DNA of 34,880 nucleotides from the NCBI GenBank assembly GCA_023228295.1, contig JALOBP010000024.1:1-34880 (forward strand). Reading direction: 5' to 3'. Both the position numbers and the translations under genes were made by a program. This document shows positions 15,316 through 23,674 of the stretch, piece by piece. Each line of letters opens with the position of its first letter. Position 1 is the first letter of the stretch. This DNA is from Methanoregula sp. Its GTDB lineage: Archaea > Halobacteriota > Methanomicrobia > Methanomicrobiales > Methanospirillaceae. The notes under the pieces were generated by a model. It ran no database searches. It had not been told where the DNA came from and worked only from the letters and a program-made list of their open reading frames with translations.

Positions 15316-16311
15316 ATGGGAAAGAAACGCATTACCATCATTATTTGTTTTACCACCCTACTTGTTCTTCTGTCGTTATTCCTTGCCGGTTCCATCTCGG
15401 CCGGCCGTGTAGAGGTGAATTTTATTCAGCCGGACACTACACGGTTGGATCCCCCTACCACACTGGTGACTCATACGTTCCCCTTTGAAAAGGGCAACGT
15501 AACCATATCAGTCCCGGTCAATAACTCCGTGTACTGGGGGGCAAAGTTCACAAATAAGAGTGTGAAGACCTATGGAGATGTCCCCCTCAAGGTCTGGACC
15601 AGCAAGAGTTTCCATGCCATGATTTTTGATCCGGCACAGGATGAATTGTATAACGATCTTCTCACTCAGTTCCGAGACATCAGAACATCACAGAACCTTT
15701 CGGATGATGAATATGCTGAATTGCTGGCAGCATATGCACAGTCATTGACGTACAAGGCAATTGATGATAATCCGGCAAAGTACCCGGTTGAGACCGTGTA
15801 TGACAAAGAGGGAGATTGCGATGACAAGAGCCTGCTCCTTGCCGGGCTCCTGTCACGGGAAGGATATAAGGTCGCCCTGCTGTTGTTTGAGAATGATAAA
15901 CACGTGGTGGTGGGGATAGGATCTGATGATAACCTCTATCTTGATTCCGGTTATGCGTATGTGGATATTATGGATTACTCATTTGTCGGGATCCCGGTCA
16001 ACAAGCTGCGGGGTGCGAAGAAAATGTACCTGGATCCTATCGCTGTCCCGATCGGGTCAGGGACGAAGCTGTACCACAGCGGCGATGAGACGCATTTCAT
16101 CAGCGACATGGCTGTGTTTGCCGATAACCGTTCCGGTACCCTTGCATTGCAGATGAAGGAGATTCCCCTGGATACTGCGGAAAATATCTCGTTGTATGAA
16201 CAGACACGGAAGGAGTTCTATAATTATTCCGCGATCTACACCTACGTCATCCATAACCGGTTCGATCGCCCGGGTGTTTACGAGTACCTGAAACGGGAGA
16301 TGCCGGTGTGA
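15316..16311 (+). CDS. membrane-anchored transglutaminase-like protein B
   Basis: A 331-aa paralogue of the flanking genes: N-terminal span (8-27), TLVTHTFPFEKGNVTISVPV strand region, then the core GDCDDKS (Cys168), KHVVVGIGSD (His196) and YAYVDIMD (Asp217). The acid is Asp here and Glu in its two neighbours. AGGAGG at 15303-15308 is well placed for ATG 15316. Same orientation and spacing suggest one transcript. Divergence between copies is high outside the core, so this is an old tandem expansion. Confidence 0.85.
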   Translation: MGKKRITIIICFTTLLVLLSLFLAGSISAGRVEVNFIQPDTTRLDPPTTLVTHTFPFEKGNVTISVPVNNSVYWGAKFTNKSVKTYGDVPLKVWTSKSFHAMIFDPAQDELYNDLLTQFRDIRTSQNLSDDEYAELLAAYAQSLTYKAIDDNPAKYPVETVYDKEGDCDDKSLLLAGLLSREGYKVALLLFENDKHVVVGIGSDDNLYLDSGYAYVDIMDYSFVGIPVNKLRGAKKMYLDPIAVPIGSGTKLYHSGDETHFISDMAVFADNRSGTLALQMKEIPLDTAENISLYEQTRKEFYNYSAIYTYVIHNRFDRPGVYEYLKREMPV

Positions 16312-16352
16312 CCGGGAAATACTCAATCGGAAAACTGCCGGGGGTATGAAGT

Positions 16353-17357
16353 ATGGGAAAAAAGCCTGTTCGAATCCTGCGTTCCATTATTCTTGGAGTT
16401 CTGCTTTCCTTCATGACACTGGGAATTATTCTCGTTTTCTTTCCCCCCTCCGCAGCCAGCATGCCTCATATCACCCCGGACATATCCGCCCTGCAATCCT
16501 CCCCGGTTCTGGTAACGCACACATTCCCCTTTGAAGATACCAATGTGACCATATCCATCACGGTGAATTATTCCGTCTATGCAGGAGCAAAAAAAGCGGA
16601 CCGGGATATGATCATTATCGGAAATGCCAGGGAATCGAATAGGGAATTCTACCGTTCGATGATCAACGATCCTTCCGAGGAAAGCCTGTTCCGGGACCTC
16701 CTCGGGCAGTTTCGTGCAATCAAGGCAGAACGGAACCTTTCGGACGATGAATATCTCGAATTGATAACGGTGTATACCCAGTCGCTTCCCTATACGGTTA
16801 TTGCCGATGCCCCGGCAAAGTTTCCGGTCGAGACGGTCATGGACACGGCGGGGGATTGCGATGACAAGAGCCTGCTGCTCGCCGGGCTCCTCGCACGGGA
16901 AGGCTACCCGGTGGCCCTTTTCCTGTTCGGTCCTGAGAAACACATGGCCCTCGGTGTCGGTTCCGATACCTTCCACTACAAGTCAACCGGGTACTCGTAC
17001 ATCGAAGCAACGGATTACTCGTTTGTCGGCGTCCCGTCCTACACCCTGAAAGGAAATGGCACGCTCACTTCAGATCCCCTGATTATCCCGATCAGTAACG
17101 GGACGAAACTGTACCATGCAGGGAGCGAAACTAGTCACATCGATAATATGTCGGCACAGGCCGGCCGGAGAGCAGCGGAGATATCGCTGGATCTTCGGCA
17201 GATGCCAATTTCTTCCAGGGAGAACCGGTCGGAGTATGTTGCCGTGTTCAACCAGCTGAACAGGTATTCGGGAATCCACAATTATGTGCTCTCCCATAAG
17301 TATGATCGAAAAGGTGTATTCGAGTACCTGAAATTGGAGATGCCGGCCGGAACCTGA
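16353..17357 (+). CDS. membrane-anchored transglutaminase-like protein C
   Basis: A 334-aa third paralogue: span at about 10-30, LVTHTFPFEDTNVTISITV, then GDCDDKS (Cys169), KHMALGVGSD (His197) and YSYIEATD (Glu218). It resembles B in the strand region and A in the acid residue. The stop at 17355-17357 directly abuts a fragment of fae-hps, with only one base between, so its extreme C-terminus may have been set by that junction. Paralogues A and B likewise end a few residues after the same YVQQEMA/YLKREMP motif, so little, if anything, is lost. Confidence 0.85.
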   Translation: MGKKPVRILRSIILGVLLSFMTLGIILVFFPPSAASMPHITPDISALQSSPVLVTHTFPFEDTNVTISITVNYSVYAGAKKADRDMIIIGNARESNREFYRSMINDPSEESLFRDLLGQFRAIKAERNLSDDEYLELITVYTQSLPYTVIADAPAKFPVETVMDTAGDCDDKSLLLAGLLAREGYPVALFLFGPEKHMALGVGSDTFHYKSTGYSYIEATDYSFVGVPSYTLKGNGTLTSDPLIIPISNGTKLYHAGSETSHIDNMSAQAGRRAAEISLDLRQMPISSRENRSEYVAVFNQLNRYSGIHNYVLSHKYDRKGVFEYLKLEMPAGT

Positions 17358-17358
17358 A

Positions 17359-17499
17359 GAGATCAAGGCCGGTGCCGATACCTTCGTGGTCGGCCGTGCC
17401 ATTACTGCATCGGAGGATGTCGGGCACGCAGCGGATGAGTTCCTCGACCAGCTGAACCAGGAAGAGATCGACCAGTTCAGGGTTATGACGGATTTCTGA
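17359..17499 (+). pseudogene. fae-hps 3' fragment, copy 2
   Basis: Forty-six codons plus stop collinear with residues 348-393 of Fae-Hps (EIKAGADTFVVGRAITASED ... FRVMTDF), in frame and directly joined to the end of transglutaminase-like gene C. It shares NQEEIDQF with copy 1. The terminator is kept. No start or promoter is present, so it is a scar rather than a gene. Confidence 0.9.
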
Positions 17500-17519
17500 A
17501 ATCAGGATATCCTTTTTTT
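17491..17519 (+). terminator. terminator of fae-hps copy 2
   Basis: GATTT (17491-17495) pairs with AAATC (17499-17503) around the stop codon, followed by the self-complementary GGATATCC and seven T at 17513-17519. Confidence 0.55.
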
Positions 17520-17546
17520 CATATTCGGCCATTTGGAATCGTAACC

Positions 17547-17594
17547 GTTTATTATCCGAATGCTGATCCGAACCAAACGTTTATGATAATAAAC
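17547..17594 (+). promoter_or_regulatory. 10-bp inverted repeat upstream of accessory gene
   Basis: GTTTATTATC (17547-17556) and GATAATAAAC (17585-17594) are perfect inverted copies 28 bases apart, ending 15 bases before ATG 17610. The AT-rich arms contain TATA-like sequence. An operator for a dimeric regulator, possibly the winged-helix-like product of the following gene, would fit. Confidence 0.4.
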
Positions 17595-17609
17595 AGCTCA
17601 TGTTAGATC

Positions 17610-18410
17610 ATGGCAATGCCTACTCAGTACGGTTCATTTATAATCCCGGCAGCCAGGGTTGGGATTGTACTCGATCACTTAATCTCTGTCGTGAAAGAAG
17701 ACTTAGTATCATTCACAAAAAACGATTTTATCCGGATTATCGGAGCTGTCCAAACGAGTAATGGCCCCGCAGATAAGCTACGAGATATGGTGGCATATGG
17801 TCTGATAATTAAATCCGATCAGAGATATCTTATAACCGAGTTAGGTAGATCTGCAGTTGGAGGATCAGCTACTGAAAGACCTAGAGCAATAGAGAAGGTA
17901 ATCCGAAATATCCCCCTTTGGAACTTGCTTCTTAATAACATTGGTAGTTCCCCCACAAATGAATCGTTCGTAAGTGCCGTTAAAAAAATAATTACAGATG
18001 ATCCAAATCTCGAAAAACATCTTAATCGTTTGTTGTTTGCTTACAAAGAAGATATTTCGTGCATAACAAAAATCCCACCATATTCAAAGAGGTCTGCAAA
18101 TCTTGGTAATCCAAGAATTCATAAACGTGATGCAACTGCTATTGTTTCTAAACCGGATCTTCAGAAAGATCGGCTAACTCCACAGATACTCGAGACGAAA
18201 CCCTCAACATCTCAAGACGGGAATCAAGAGATGATATATGCGAATATTCAAAAAAATAATGAATTTAATTTAAATTTCGGTGTCATCGAGTATCGGGGTC
18301 ATCGAGTCGAGATTAAAGATGATCTTACATATGCGTTTGCAGCACAAATGATGAAAAAAATCAGGCACGACTTGGTCCGGAAAACCGGTGGTATGTTTGA
18401 AGATTTTTAA
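17610..18410 (+). CDS. AT-rich accessory gene, winged-helix-like N-terminus
   Basis: A 266-aa protein not recognised as a named family. Residues 10-85 look like a winged helix (LISVVKEDLVSFTKNDFIRI; DKLRDMVAYGLIIKSDQRYLI), then a helical segment, a polar linker (170-215) and a short conserved-looking end (GVIEYRGHRVEIKDD). The gene is clearly richer in A and T than its neighbours and uses codons such as AAA, AAT and ATA freely, which suggests recent acquisition. It lies just after the fae-hps copy 2 terminator, at the left edge of the third module. The start could also be ATG 17616. Confidence 0.75.
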   Translation: MAMPTQYGSFIIPAARVGIVLDHLISVVKEDLVSFTKNDFIRIIGAVQTSNGPADKLRDMVAYGLIIKSDQRYLITELGRSAVGGSATERPRAIEKVIRNIPLWNLLLNNIGSSPTNESFVSAVKKIITDDPNLEKHLNRLLFAYKEDISCITKIPPYSKRSANLGNPRIHKRDATAIVSKPDLQKDRLTPQILETKPSTSQDGNQEMIYANIQKNNEFNLNFGVIEYRGHRVEIKDDLTYAFAAQMMKKIRHDLVRKTGGMFEDF

Positions 18411-18547
18411 TTCGCAGATTGAGGTTGTTTCTGAAATAAACAATGGGGTCGGACCTCGTAAAAACCCAAGCCGATTCTCTCATTTTATACTTTTTATTCG
18501 CTCCAAAAAGTCGGTATGGTCTAAGTACACAAACCAAGATTTTTTTA

Positions 18548-18692
18548 TTCACATACAACCAATTAGGTATGTGAAAGGGGTGGTTTAAAAAACCCGAATG
18601 GGAAAGGCTGCTGAAGGGAAATCAGCAAAAGGGTGATGGAGGGATGTGCGTGAACACATTCCTCCTGACCTGACAATCAGAGATTGCAGGGG
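18548..18692 (+). ncRNA. candidate multi-hairpin RNA with kink-turn
   Basis: Four stems follow each other on the plus strand: TTCACATAC/GTATGTGAA (18548-18556/18567-18575); GCTGA/TCAGC (18610-18614/18622-18626); an 11-bp stem 18638-18648/18655-18665; and CCTG-CAATC/GATTG-CAGG (18669-18678/18682-18690). The base of the third stem has TGATG (18634-18638) opposite CTGA (18665-18668), flanked by GG/CC: the box C/D kink-turn signature bound by L7Ae. There is no coding frame here. The loops are too small for a methylation guide. Function and ends are unknown. Confidence 0.5.
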
Positions 18693-18817
18693 CTTCAACA
18701 AAACCAAATGAGTTTCTGCGTCTCTCCTAATAAACTTTATTCAATGAACACATGATAGGAATGCATTCAAGGTGTTTCTGTTATGGAGCGGAGAAATCCG
18801 CACTCATTCAAACAAAT

Positions 18818-19156
18818 ATGAAGAGATCTGAAAAGAAACAAAAAAAACAGTCACGCTCTTATGAGACTGACTGCATGTATAGCCCAATGGATATCCCCCC
18901 AAAGGGGCTACTTCCATTGATGTATGATATGGTGGATTTGCTACCAAATCATATGCGACCGCAGGGAAAAAGTATTGTTGATATACTGACATTGTCGGTA
19001 ATCGCAATCGTTGCCCTTTACCTGATTGGTATGTTTGTTGCGACTCTTACTGGTCATGCAGATCAAATCATGACCATATTCGCTGCGGAGATCACACTTG
19101 TTGGATCCATCGCCGTCTTGTCAATTGTCCTTACGGTGAAAAAATCCATACACTAA
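18818..19156 (+). CDS. small two-span membrane protein
   Basis: A 112-aa protein with a Lys/Arg-rich N-terminus (MKRSEKKQKKQSR), a Pro-rich middle (PPKGLLPLMYDMVDLLPNHM) and two membrane spans (IVDILTLSVIAIVALYLIGM; a second ending IVLTVKKSIH). No family is recognised. ATG 18818 is chosen because the upstream in-frame ATG at 18752 adds residues without similarity to a signal or domain. It is an orphan between the RNA candidate and a hairpin repeat. Confidence 0.6.
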   Translation: MKRSEKKQKKQSRSYETDCMYSPMDIPPKGLLPLMYDMVDLLPNHMRPQGKSIVDILTLSVIAIVALYLIGMFVATLTGHADQIMTIFAAEITLVGSIAVLSIVLTVKKSIH

Positions 19157-19201
19157 TTTTTTCTTCATGATATTTTGGTAAAGTCCTGCATCAGAATCCG
19201 T

Positions 19202-19255
19202 GAACGGTAATCCGTAGCGCAAAACCCGACGAGGCGTTTTGCGCGTGAGGGTTCG
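19202..19255 (+). repeat. dispersed hairpin repeat, copy 2
   Basis: GCGCAAAAC (19217-19225) pairs perfectly with GTTTTGCGC (19236-19244) around a 10-base loop. The left flank GGTAATCCGTA is shared with 12928-12938. It sits at the 3' end of the convergent zinc-ribbon gene, where it could serve as a terminator, and upstream of the second 112-aa paralogue. Confidence 0.7.
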
Positions 19256-19261
19256 CAACAA

Positions 19262-19627
19262 TCATACCGGTTCTAATGGCATGTCACGTTCCAAAATGAC
19301 AACCATTTCATACGTCAGAGATCCAATTCCCGGAATCTGCCGTGTGGCCATTTCCTTCACACTCCATCCATCAAACCCATAGGAATTTAGTGTGTCTTCA
19401 ATTTTTTTGGCATTAAACTGACCGCCGCTTCCAAAATCCCAAGCATCCTTTATCACGAAAACTTTGAACTCCTTCATCTTCTTGGCGCGATTCTCCGGAG
19501 TATCCTTTGGATACACCTTTTTTACATTTGCGACAGGACTAACCGGAACACGAAGTAAACATTTAGGACAGAATTCCTTACCTGGTATTAATTCTGCACC
19601 ACAACTCTTGCAAAATAATTTGGCCAT
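19262..19627 (-). CDS. zinc-ribbon DUF4177-like protein
   Basis: A 121-aa protein. Residues 6-23 form a zinc ribbon (CKSCG ... CPKC). After a Lys-rich linker, residues 52-115 (FKVFVIKDAWDFGSGG; LNSYGFDGWSVKEMATRQIP; YEMVVILERD) match the pattern of DUF4177, a small alpha/beta domain of unknown role. It is cytosolic, with no membrane span. It lies between the hairpin repeat and the leader of the 112-aa paralogue, on the opposite strand; the equivalent spot in copy 1 lacks it, so it was gained or lost there. Confidence 0.8.
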   Translation of the reverse strand: MAKLFCKSCGAELIPGKEFCPKCLLRVPVSPVANVKKVYPKDTPENRAKKMKEFKVFVIKDAWDFGSGGQFNAKKIEDTLNSYGFDGWSVKEMATRQIPGIGSLTYEMVVILERDMPLEPV

Positions 19628-19762
19628 ATTGATGTGATATTGGTTAATATCAAGATAAATGTTAATTTTGAGACAATTGTTTCAATATCAGAAAACGAAC
19701 CGGCCTCCCACATCCCAGCCATTACGTACAATTCAAAACACCCGGCAGCTCAATACTCCACC

Positions 19763-20101
19763 ATGAGCCGGACAGAACCCGACGGACTACGAATCCTCGC
19801 CCAATACGAGCGAAGGAAATCCGAAGAAACTTTCCAAGAATCCCTCCGGGTCGATGGCCAGGGCATCATACCGCGGGCAGACCCGAAATACTGCGTGCAG
19901 ATCACCATAAAGGACGATCCCAAAGATTACCGGTTTCCCATTCCACCGGAATTCAACAAACGGGGATATTTTGTTATCATGGCAACGGAACTGCCGGTGA
20001 CAATCCCCTATGGTGCGGACGTGAAAATTTCGATCATCGAGACAAACCGGAAAGGCGAGATGATCCTCGCCCAGTCCCCGCTGCGGTACCGGACGATCTG
20101 A
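19763..20101 (+). CDS. conserved 112-aa protein of unknown function, copy 2
   Basis: Near-identical to the product of 13061-13399. Differences cluster in ITIKDDPKDYR (ITVTDDPGNYR in copy 1), with the end EMILAQSPLRYRTI unchanged. DNA similarity includes a leader block about 50-70 bases before the ATG. Both copies appear intact and under constraint. A soluble cytosolic protein with no recognised motif. Confidence 0.8.
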   Translation: MSRTEPDGLRILAQYERRKSEETFQESLRVDGQGIIPRADPKYCVQITIKDDPKDYRFPIPPEFNKRGYFVIMATELPVTIPYGADVKISIIETNRKGEMILAQSPLRYRTI

Positions 20102-20684
20102 CGGACCAGAGCAATAAATAGTTATGAACCCCCATCTAATCATCATTTTTTATGCATTTCCATCCCCACAATCACGCCACCGGCTGGTTCTGGCGGAGGA
20201 AATCCCGGAATACGGGCTGTAACAGGTGTAAAAAACAGAGCTTATGGAGCACCAAATTACGGTGGACATTTTTAATTGGATGTGCGGAAAATTCCCCGAC
20301 GGTGATCCTCTCTTCTCTCGACTGCGGTGGACACCAGTTCCACTGCAGGTATGTCCACCAAAACGGGGTGCCGGCAAACGGAGGCAGAAATGGCCTTTTA
20401 GGATCACTGGGGAGATAAGCTCCCCTCAGGGAGGCTGGCACCGGGAGTAAGCAAGGGGCAGATCCGGCTGGTACTCCCTTCGGGGGAGAGTGGGGCCCCC
20501 CTCATTATCTTAAAGTGGAATTCACGAATATCCAAAAAAGGATTTTTGAAGTCAGAATTTTTTTTTAAACAACCTCTGAACTAAAAAAATGTGCCTAAAG
20601 TTTGTCCGTGCCGGTTATTTTCCGGTCAGGGCCCCGTAAAAAAATCTAAAAAAAACTCCGGAATCCAAAAATATTCAGGATGGC
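20102..20684. other. 583-bp region without a convincing gene
   Basis: The frames here have no recognisable family. Hairpins are seen: GGTGGACA/TGTCCACC (20326-20333/20352-20359), with another GGTGGACA near 20261; GGGGA/TCCCC near 20410-20426; and CTCCC-TTCG-GGGAG near 20474-20488, a UUCG-type tetraloop stem. One frame from about 20152 with a Gly/Asn/Pro-rich product could be a decayed coding sequence. Confidence 0.4.
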
Positions 20685-21272
20685 TTACTCTCCCGGTCCC
20701 GCGAGATACGCTTTCACCGGTTTTTCCGCAACCATGAAAATAACCTGGACCACGACTGCGTTCACGACCGCCGCTGCCGCAACCCGGAACAGGAACGCAT
20801 CCGTAAAGCCCGGCTGGGAAACGATCAGGTTCGTGTTGAAGAGGAATATCAGCGCCAGGTACGCACCGCCGCTTGCAAGGGTTGCGAGGAACGCTGCGGC
20901 AAACGGGGCCACCTGACGTACCCGTGCCGCAAGGAACAAAAAGGCGAGGAAGCAGACCGTGATCCCGACGGGTTCGCTGACGAGGTTAAAGAGCGCCATG
21001 AACAGTACTTGTTTGGGGGCATGCATCCCGAGGATTGTAGTCAGGTGCGTTATATCCGAGAGAATGTTGATGACGCCGGCAAGGATCCCGATCCCGATGA
21101 CTTCTCCCATTCGCAGGGGCACAATGAGCATCACGGCAAGACAGTAGGCGATGATGACAAACTCGATACCTACCGGAATGGCATATGCCTGTGCGACAAC
21201 CGGATAACTAAAATTCAGGAGTGCCCCGAAAGCGAGGAATGTGACGATAAGGAAGACTTCTTTTGCATTCAT
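20685..21272 (-). CDS. intact six-span integral membrane protein
   Basis: A 195-aa, very hydrophobic protein with about six membrane spans and few charged loops (PLRMGEVIGIGILAG after span 2). Size and layout resemble small substrate-binding (S) components of ECF-type vitamin transporters or TrpP-like permeases, but no diagnostic motif was found, so the transport role is only a suggestion. It is the complete version of the gene whose two parts lie at 5612-5855 and 11617-11804. Short external loops and a Pro/Gly-rich end (LAGPGE) complete it. It is transcribed convergently with the hairpin region. Confidence 0.8.
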   Translation of the reverse strand: MNAKEVFLIVTFLAFGALLNFSYPVVAQAYAIPVGIEFVIIAYCLAVMLIVPLRMGEVIGIGILAGVINILSDITHLTTILGMHAPKQVLFMALFNLVSEPVGITVCFLAFLFLAARVRQVAPFAAAFLATLASGGAYLALIFLFNTNLIVSQPGFTDAFLFRVAAAAVVNAVVVQVIFMVAEKPVKAYLAGPGE

Positions 21273-21532
21273 GTCTGCTGTTTCCTGTCTGATTCTATTC
21301 TGTCACCAGGGATTAAAATCCTGTATGTTTTATTCCCGGGCCGGTACTGGCCATGCACCCCCGGGCGCAGTCCTTGATGGAGATACGGTCCCGGGCAGGG
21401 CCTTTTGCCGTCCGAGACCCCGGAAGTATGTCCCGGGCTGCCACTCTCTCGCGAAATTTTCCCCTCCCGACATCCCCCACCGCCATCCCCGCCAGCGTGA
21501 ATAATTTAGCAGTAAAAGACAACCGGTACATC

Positions 21533-22000
21533 ATGAGTTTGGGAATCCCCTGGGACGAATCCCGGAAGGAATGGAAACCGGTCGATATGACCGTCACGTA
21601 TAACGGCGACGGGGTATTTACTGCCAGCACCAGCACAATAACCTTTCCGATGGAAGCGCCGGTCGGCATGGGCGGGCATGGCACGGCACCCAATCCCATC
21701 CAGTACCTGGTCGGATCAATGTGCGGGTGTGTGGGCGTGAAGATCATCTTAGCGCTTGGAGACAACGGCATCGTGCCGGACGAACTGAACATCGCATTTC
21801 ACGGGACCCGGAAAAAGACCATGCCCGCGTACTTCGACAACGTCCACCTGAAGATCACGCTCCGGGCGGATGCGGACGACGCGATGGTTTCAGCGATCAT
21901 AGAACAGACGCTTCACCGCCTCTGTCCAATCGCTGCGATGTTTGCCGAAGTCGGGGAAGTGACCTTCGAACACCGGATCATCCGAGATCACACCTTATGA
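21533..22000 (+). CDS. OsmC/Ohr-family protein
   Basis: A 155-aa OsmC-like protein: an N-terminal beta hairpin (TVTYNGDGVFTASTSTITFPM), NPIQYLVGSMCGCVGVKI with Cys64 and Cys66, and a second conserved cysteine in LHRLCPIAAMF (Cys131). Members with two reactive cysteines reduce organic hydroperoxides; others have unknown roles. The CGC pair here is close to the usual first Cys position. Residues 1-155 cover the whole domain. ATG 21533 is used; upstream in-frame sequence from 21353 lacks family similarity. A TATA-like ATAATTTAG lies about 34 bases upstream. Confidence 0.85.
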   Translation: MSLGIPWDESRKEWKPVDMTVTYNGDGVFTASTSTITFPMEAPVGMGGHGTAPNPIQYLVGSMCGCVGVKIILALGDNGIVPDELNIAFHGTRKKTMPAYFDNVHLKITLRADADDAMVSAIIEQTLHRLCPIAAMFAEVGEVTFEHRIIRDHTL

Positions 22001-22037
22001 AAAATTTCCGGTTACGGTAAACGGTTTTTTCCTTTCT

Positions 22038-22604
22038 TCATGAACCCTCTTGAGGAGGGTGCGGGGCGGTCGTTGATCCGGCATATAAGTGAAACAGTGC
22101 GAGCTCTTTGCCGATGTTCTCATCGAGGATATGCATCTTGTTTCCCGCGGAAACCAGTCTCATGGCCGCCAGAATGGCAACGAAAGGATAATATTCCCTC
22201 TCAAGGGGATGCCTGTGGCAGATATCAAGAAAATCCTTCTCGACCTTCCGCTCCATTTCCGGGATGTCGTAGAGAGGTACATGCGCTTCGTCAGGTTTTT
22301 TCATATTCCAGCCGCTTTTAGGGTCGAGCTCGAGACCTTCACATACGCCGGCCATGAACGTCACAATAATATCCAGTTCCTCCGCCCGCCCCGGATACAA
22401 CATCATCTGACCGGGTTGTAACACGGCAACGGCAGGTGCCAGACGCCTGAGGACCTGCAGGCCTGCAACGCTTGCAGCTGCAGAGATGTCTGTCTCGATA
22501 TGCCCGCCCTGACGATTGGTAAATCGCGGACCGAATAGTGCCATCATATCCCGCGAAGCTTGGTTGATTACCGGATAATTATTCTGGAGACCTGAAAAAT
22601 CCAT
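22038..22604 (-). CDS. conserved-looking cytosolic protein, unknown function
   Basis: A 188-aa, mostly helical protein with no membrane span or signal. Recognisable stretches are ASRDMMALFGPRFTNRQGGH, AEELDIIVTFMAGVCEGLEL and DICHRHPLEREYYPFVAILA. No family can be named. Codon use and composition look like a real gene, and an AT-rich promoter-like region (TATATTATTT near 22645 on the plus strand) separates it from a divergent gene remnant. Confidence 0.65.
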   Translation of the reverse strand: MDFSGLQNNYPVINQASRDMMALFGPRFTNRQGGHIETDISAAASVAGLQVLRRLAPAVAVLQPGQMMLYPGRAEELDIIVTFMAGVCEGLELDPKSGWNMKKPDEAHVPLYDIPEMERKVEKDFLDICHRHPLEREYYPFVAILAAMRLVSAGNKMHILDENIGKELALFHLYAGSTTAPHPPQEGS

Positions 22605-22787
22605 GCGTAATACTCCCTTCCCAATTCTTTGTTTTTAAAAATTTTATATTATTTCCTGTTTGTTAACAAGGCGTGGCAAACACCTGAAAATTAAATGTTT
22701 TGTTTCGCACGACGTCATATTATCAGGTTTTTTCACAACCGCTCCAACCACAACCCCATTCGGCCCCGCCAAAACGGCTCAGTACAT

Positions 22788-22998
22788 ATGCCCCGCGGCC
22801 ACAAACCCCTCGCAGCCATCCGCGACGCAAAGAAGTTCGCGGAGAAGATGGGCTACAGATGGCAGAAGAACACGGACAACCCGGACCCCGGCTACGACCT
22901 CCAGGTCTTCAAGCCCGGCTACACCATTCTCTTGAAGGTCCTGAGGGTGCGGAACCATATCGACCCGGACTGCTTCTACGAAAATCTGCTGGCCGATC
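22788..22998 (+). pseudogene. 5'-terminal fragment of a truncated gene
   Basis: ATG 22788 opens about 70 codons (MPRGHKPLAAIRDAKKFAEK ... IDPDCFYENLLAD) with strongly coding composition. After about 22998 the frame enters the end of the convergent gene at 23030 and loses sense. The piece reads like the N-terminal part of a larger cytosolic protein, cut by a deletion or rearrangement. The family is not identified with confidence. Confidence 0.55.
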
Positions 22999-23029
22999 AA
23001 TCATCGCATCCAGGGATACCAGGTAGTCC

Positions 23030-23674
23030 TTATTTTTTCCGCACCAGGTGGATAAGGGATATCAGGAGAAGAATTGCTATCCCGCAGCCGGCCCCAAGAA
23101 ATATCCAAGAATTATCCGGATGGATTTGCACATCGGGTATCCCCGCAGATATCAGCGCCATCATATCAGGATCCTTTGGAAACCTGTGGCAGAACGTTGT
23201 TACGGCCGGCGAAACATTCACGGTGAGCAGAATGGCTCCGGAATTTTTGTCAACAAGCTCGACCGTGCGGATATCCTGGTGATACGGGATGAAGAGGGGC
23301 AGGTCAATATCTTCTTCCTCCGAGGTAAAATTAAAACCCTTTTCGATTTCTTCATCTTCCATCCGTTCATGCTGCGCCATCCTTTTCTCCAGGCCGTACT
23401 GGCCAAACGGGGTCCGCGGGTCCCATACATTGAAGGTAAAAAGCGCCGTCCCGTTCGCTGCCCGTACTATCGCGGTGAAATTTCCCTGCTGGTGACCCAG
23501 GTTCGGGGGGTGCCCGTACTCCAGTTCAACGGTCTCCTCAAACAGGATATCATCGTAAAGACCGATGACAATCATAAAGATCTTTGTCTCGTCCTCCTTG
23601 ATATCGCTGGCAACAGACCCCGCGATCAGGATGATGATTAGGAGCATTATCCCGATCTTTCTGCTTTGTTTCAT
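23030..23674 (-). CDS. exported protein with C-terminal membrane anchor
   Basis: A 214-aa protein with a signal peptide (core GIMLLIIILIAGSVAS), an external domain with an acidic middle (EDEEIEKGFNFTSEEEDIDL), and a C-terminal span (WIFLGAGCGIAILLLISLIH) ending in RKK. ATG 23674 overlaps the stop of the upstream metallopeptidase gene as ATGA, so the two are translationally coupled and may act together at the surface. No family is recognised. A GTG at 23683 is an alternative start. Confidence 0.75.
   Translation of the reverse strand: MKQSRKIGIMLLIIILIAGSVASDIKEDETKIFMIVIGLYDDILFEETVELEYGHPPNLGHQQGNFTAIVRAANGTALFTFNVWDPRTPFGQYGLEKRMAQHERMEDEEIEKGFNFTSEEEDIDLPLFIPYHQDIRTVELVDKNSGAILLTVNVSPAVTTFCHRFPKDPDMMALISAGIPDVQIHPDNSWIFLGAGCGIAILLLISLIHLVRKK

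Noticed and set aside
16323..16976. 217-codon minus-strand frame opposite transglutaminase-like gene C
   Set aside because: Similar antisense frames occur opposite the other two paralogues, as expected from shared coding sequence, and have no family features.
18610..18690. Fluoride riboswitch or box C/D guide
   Set aside because: GGTGATGG and CTGA recall both, but the fluoride pseudoknot partner is absent and the loops are too short to guide methylation.
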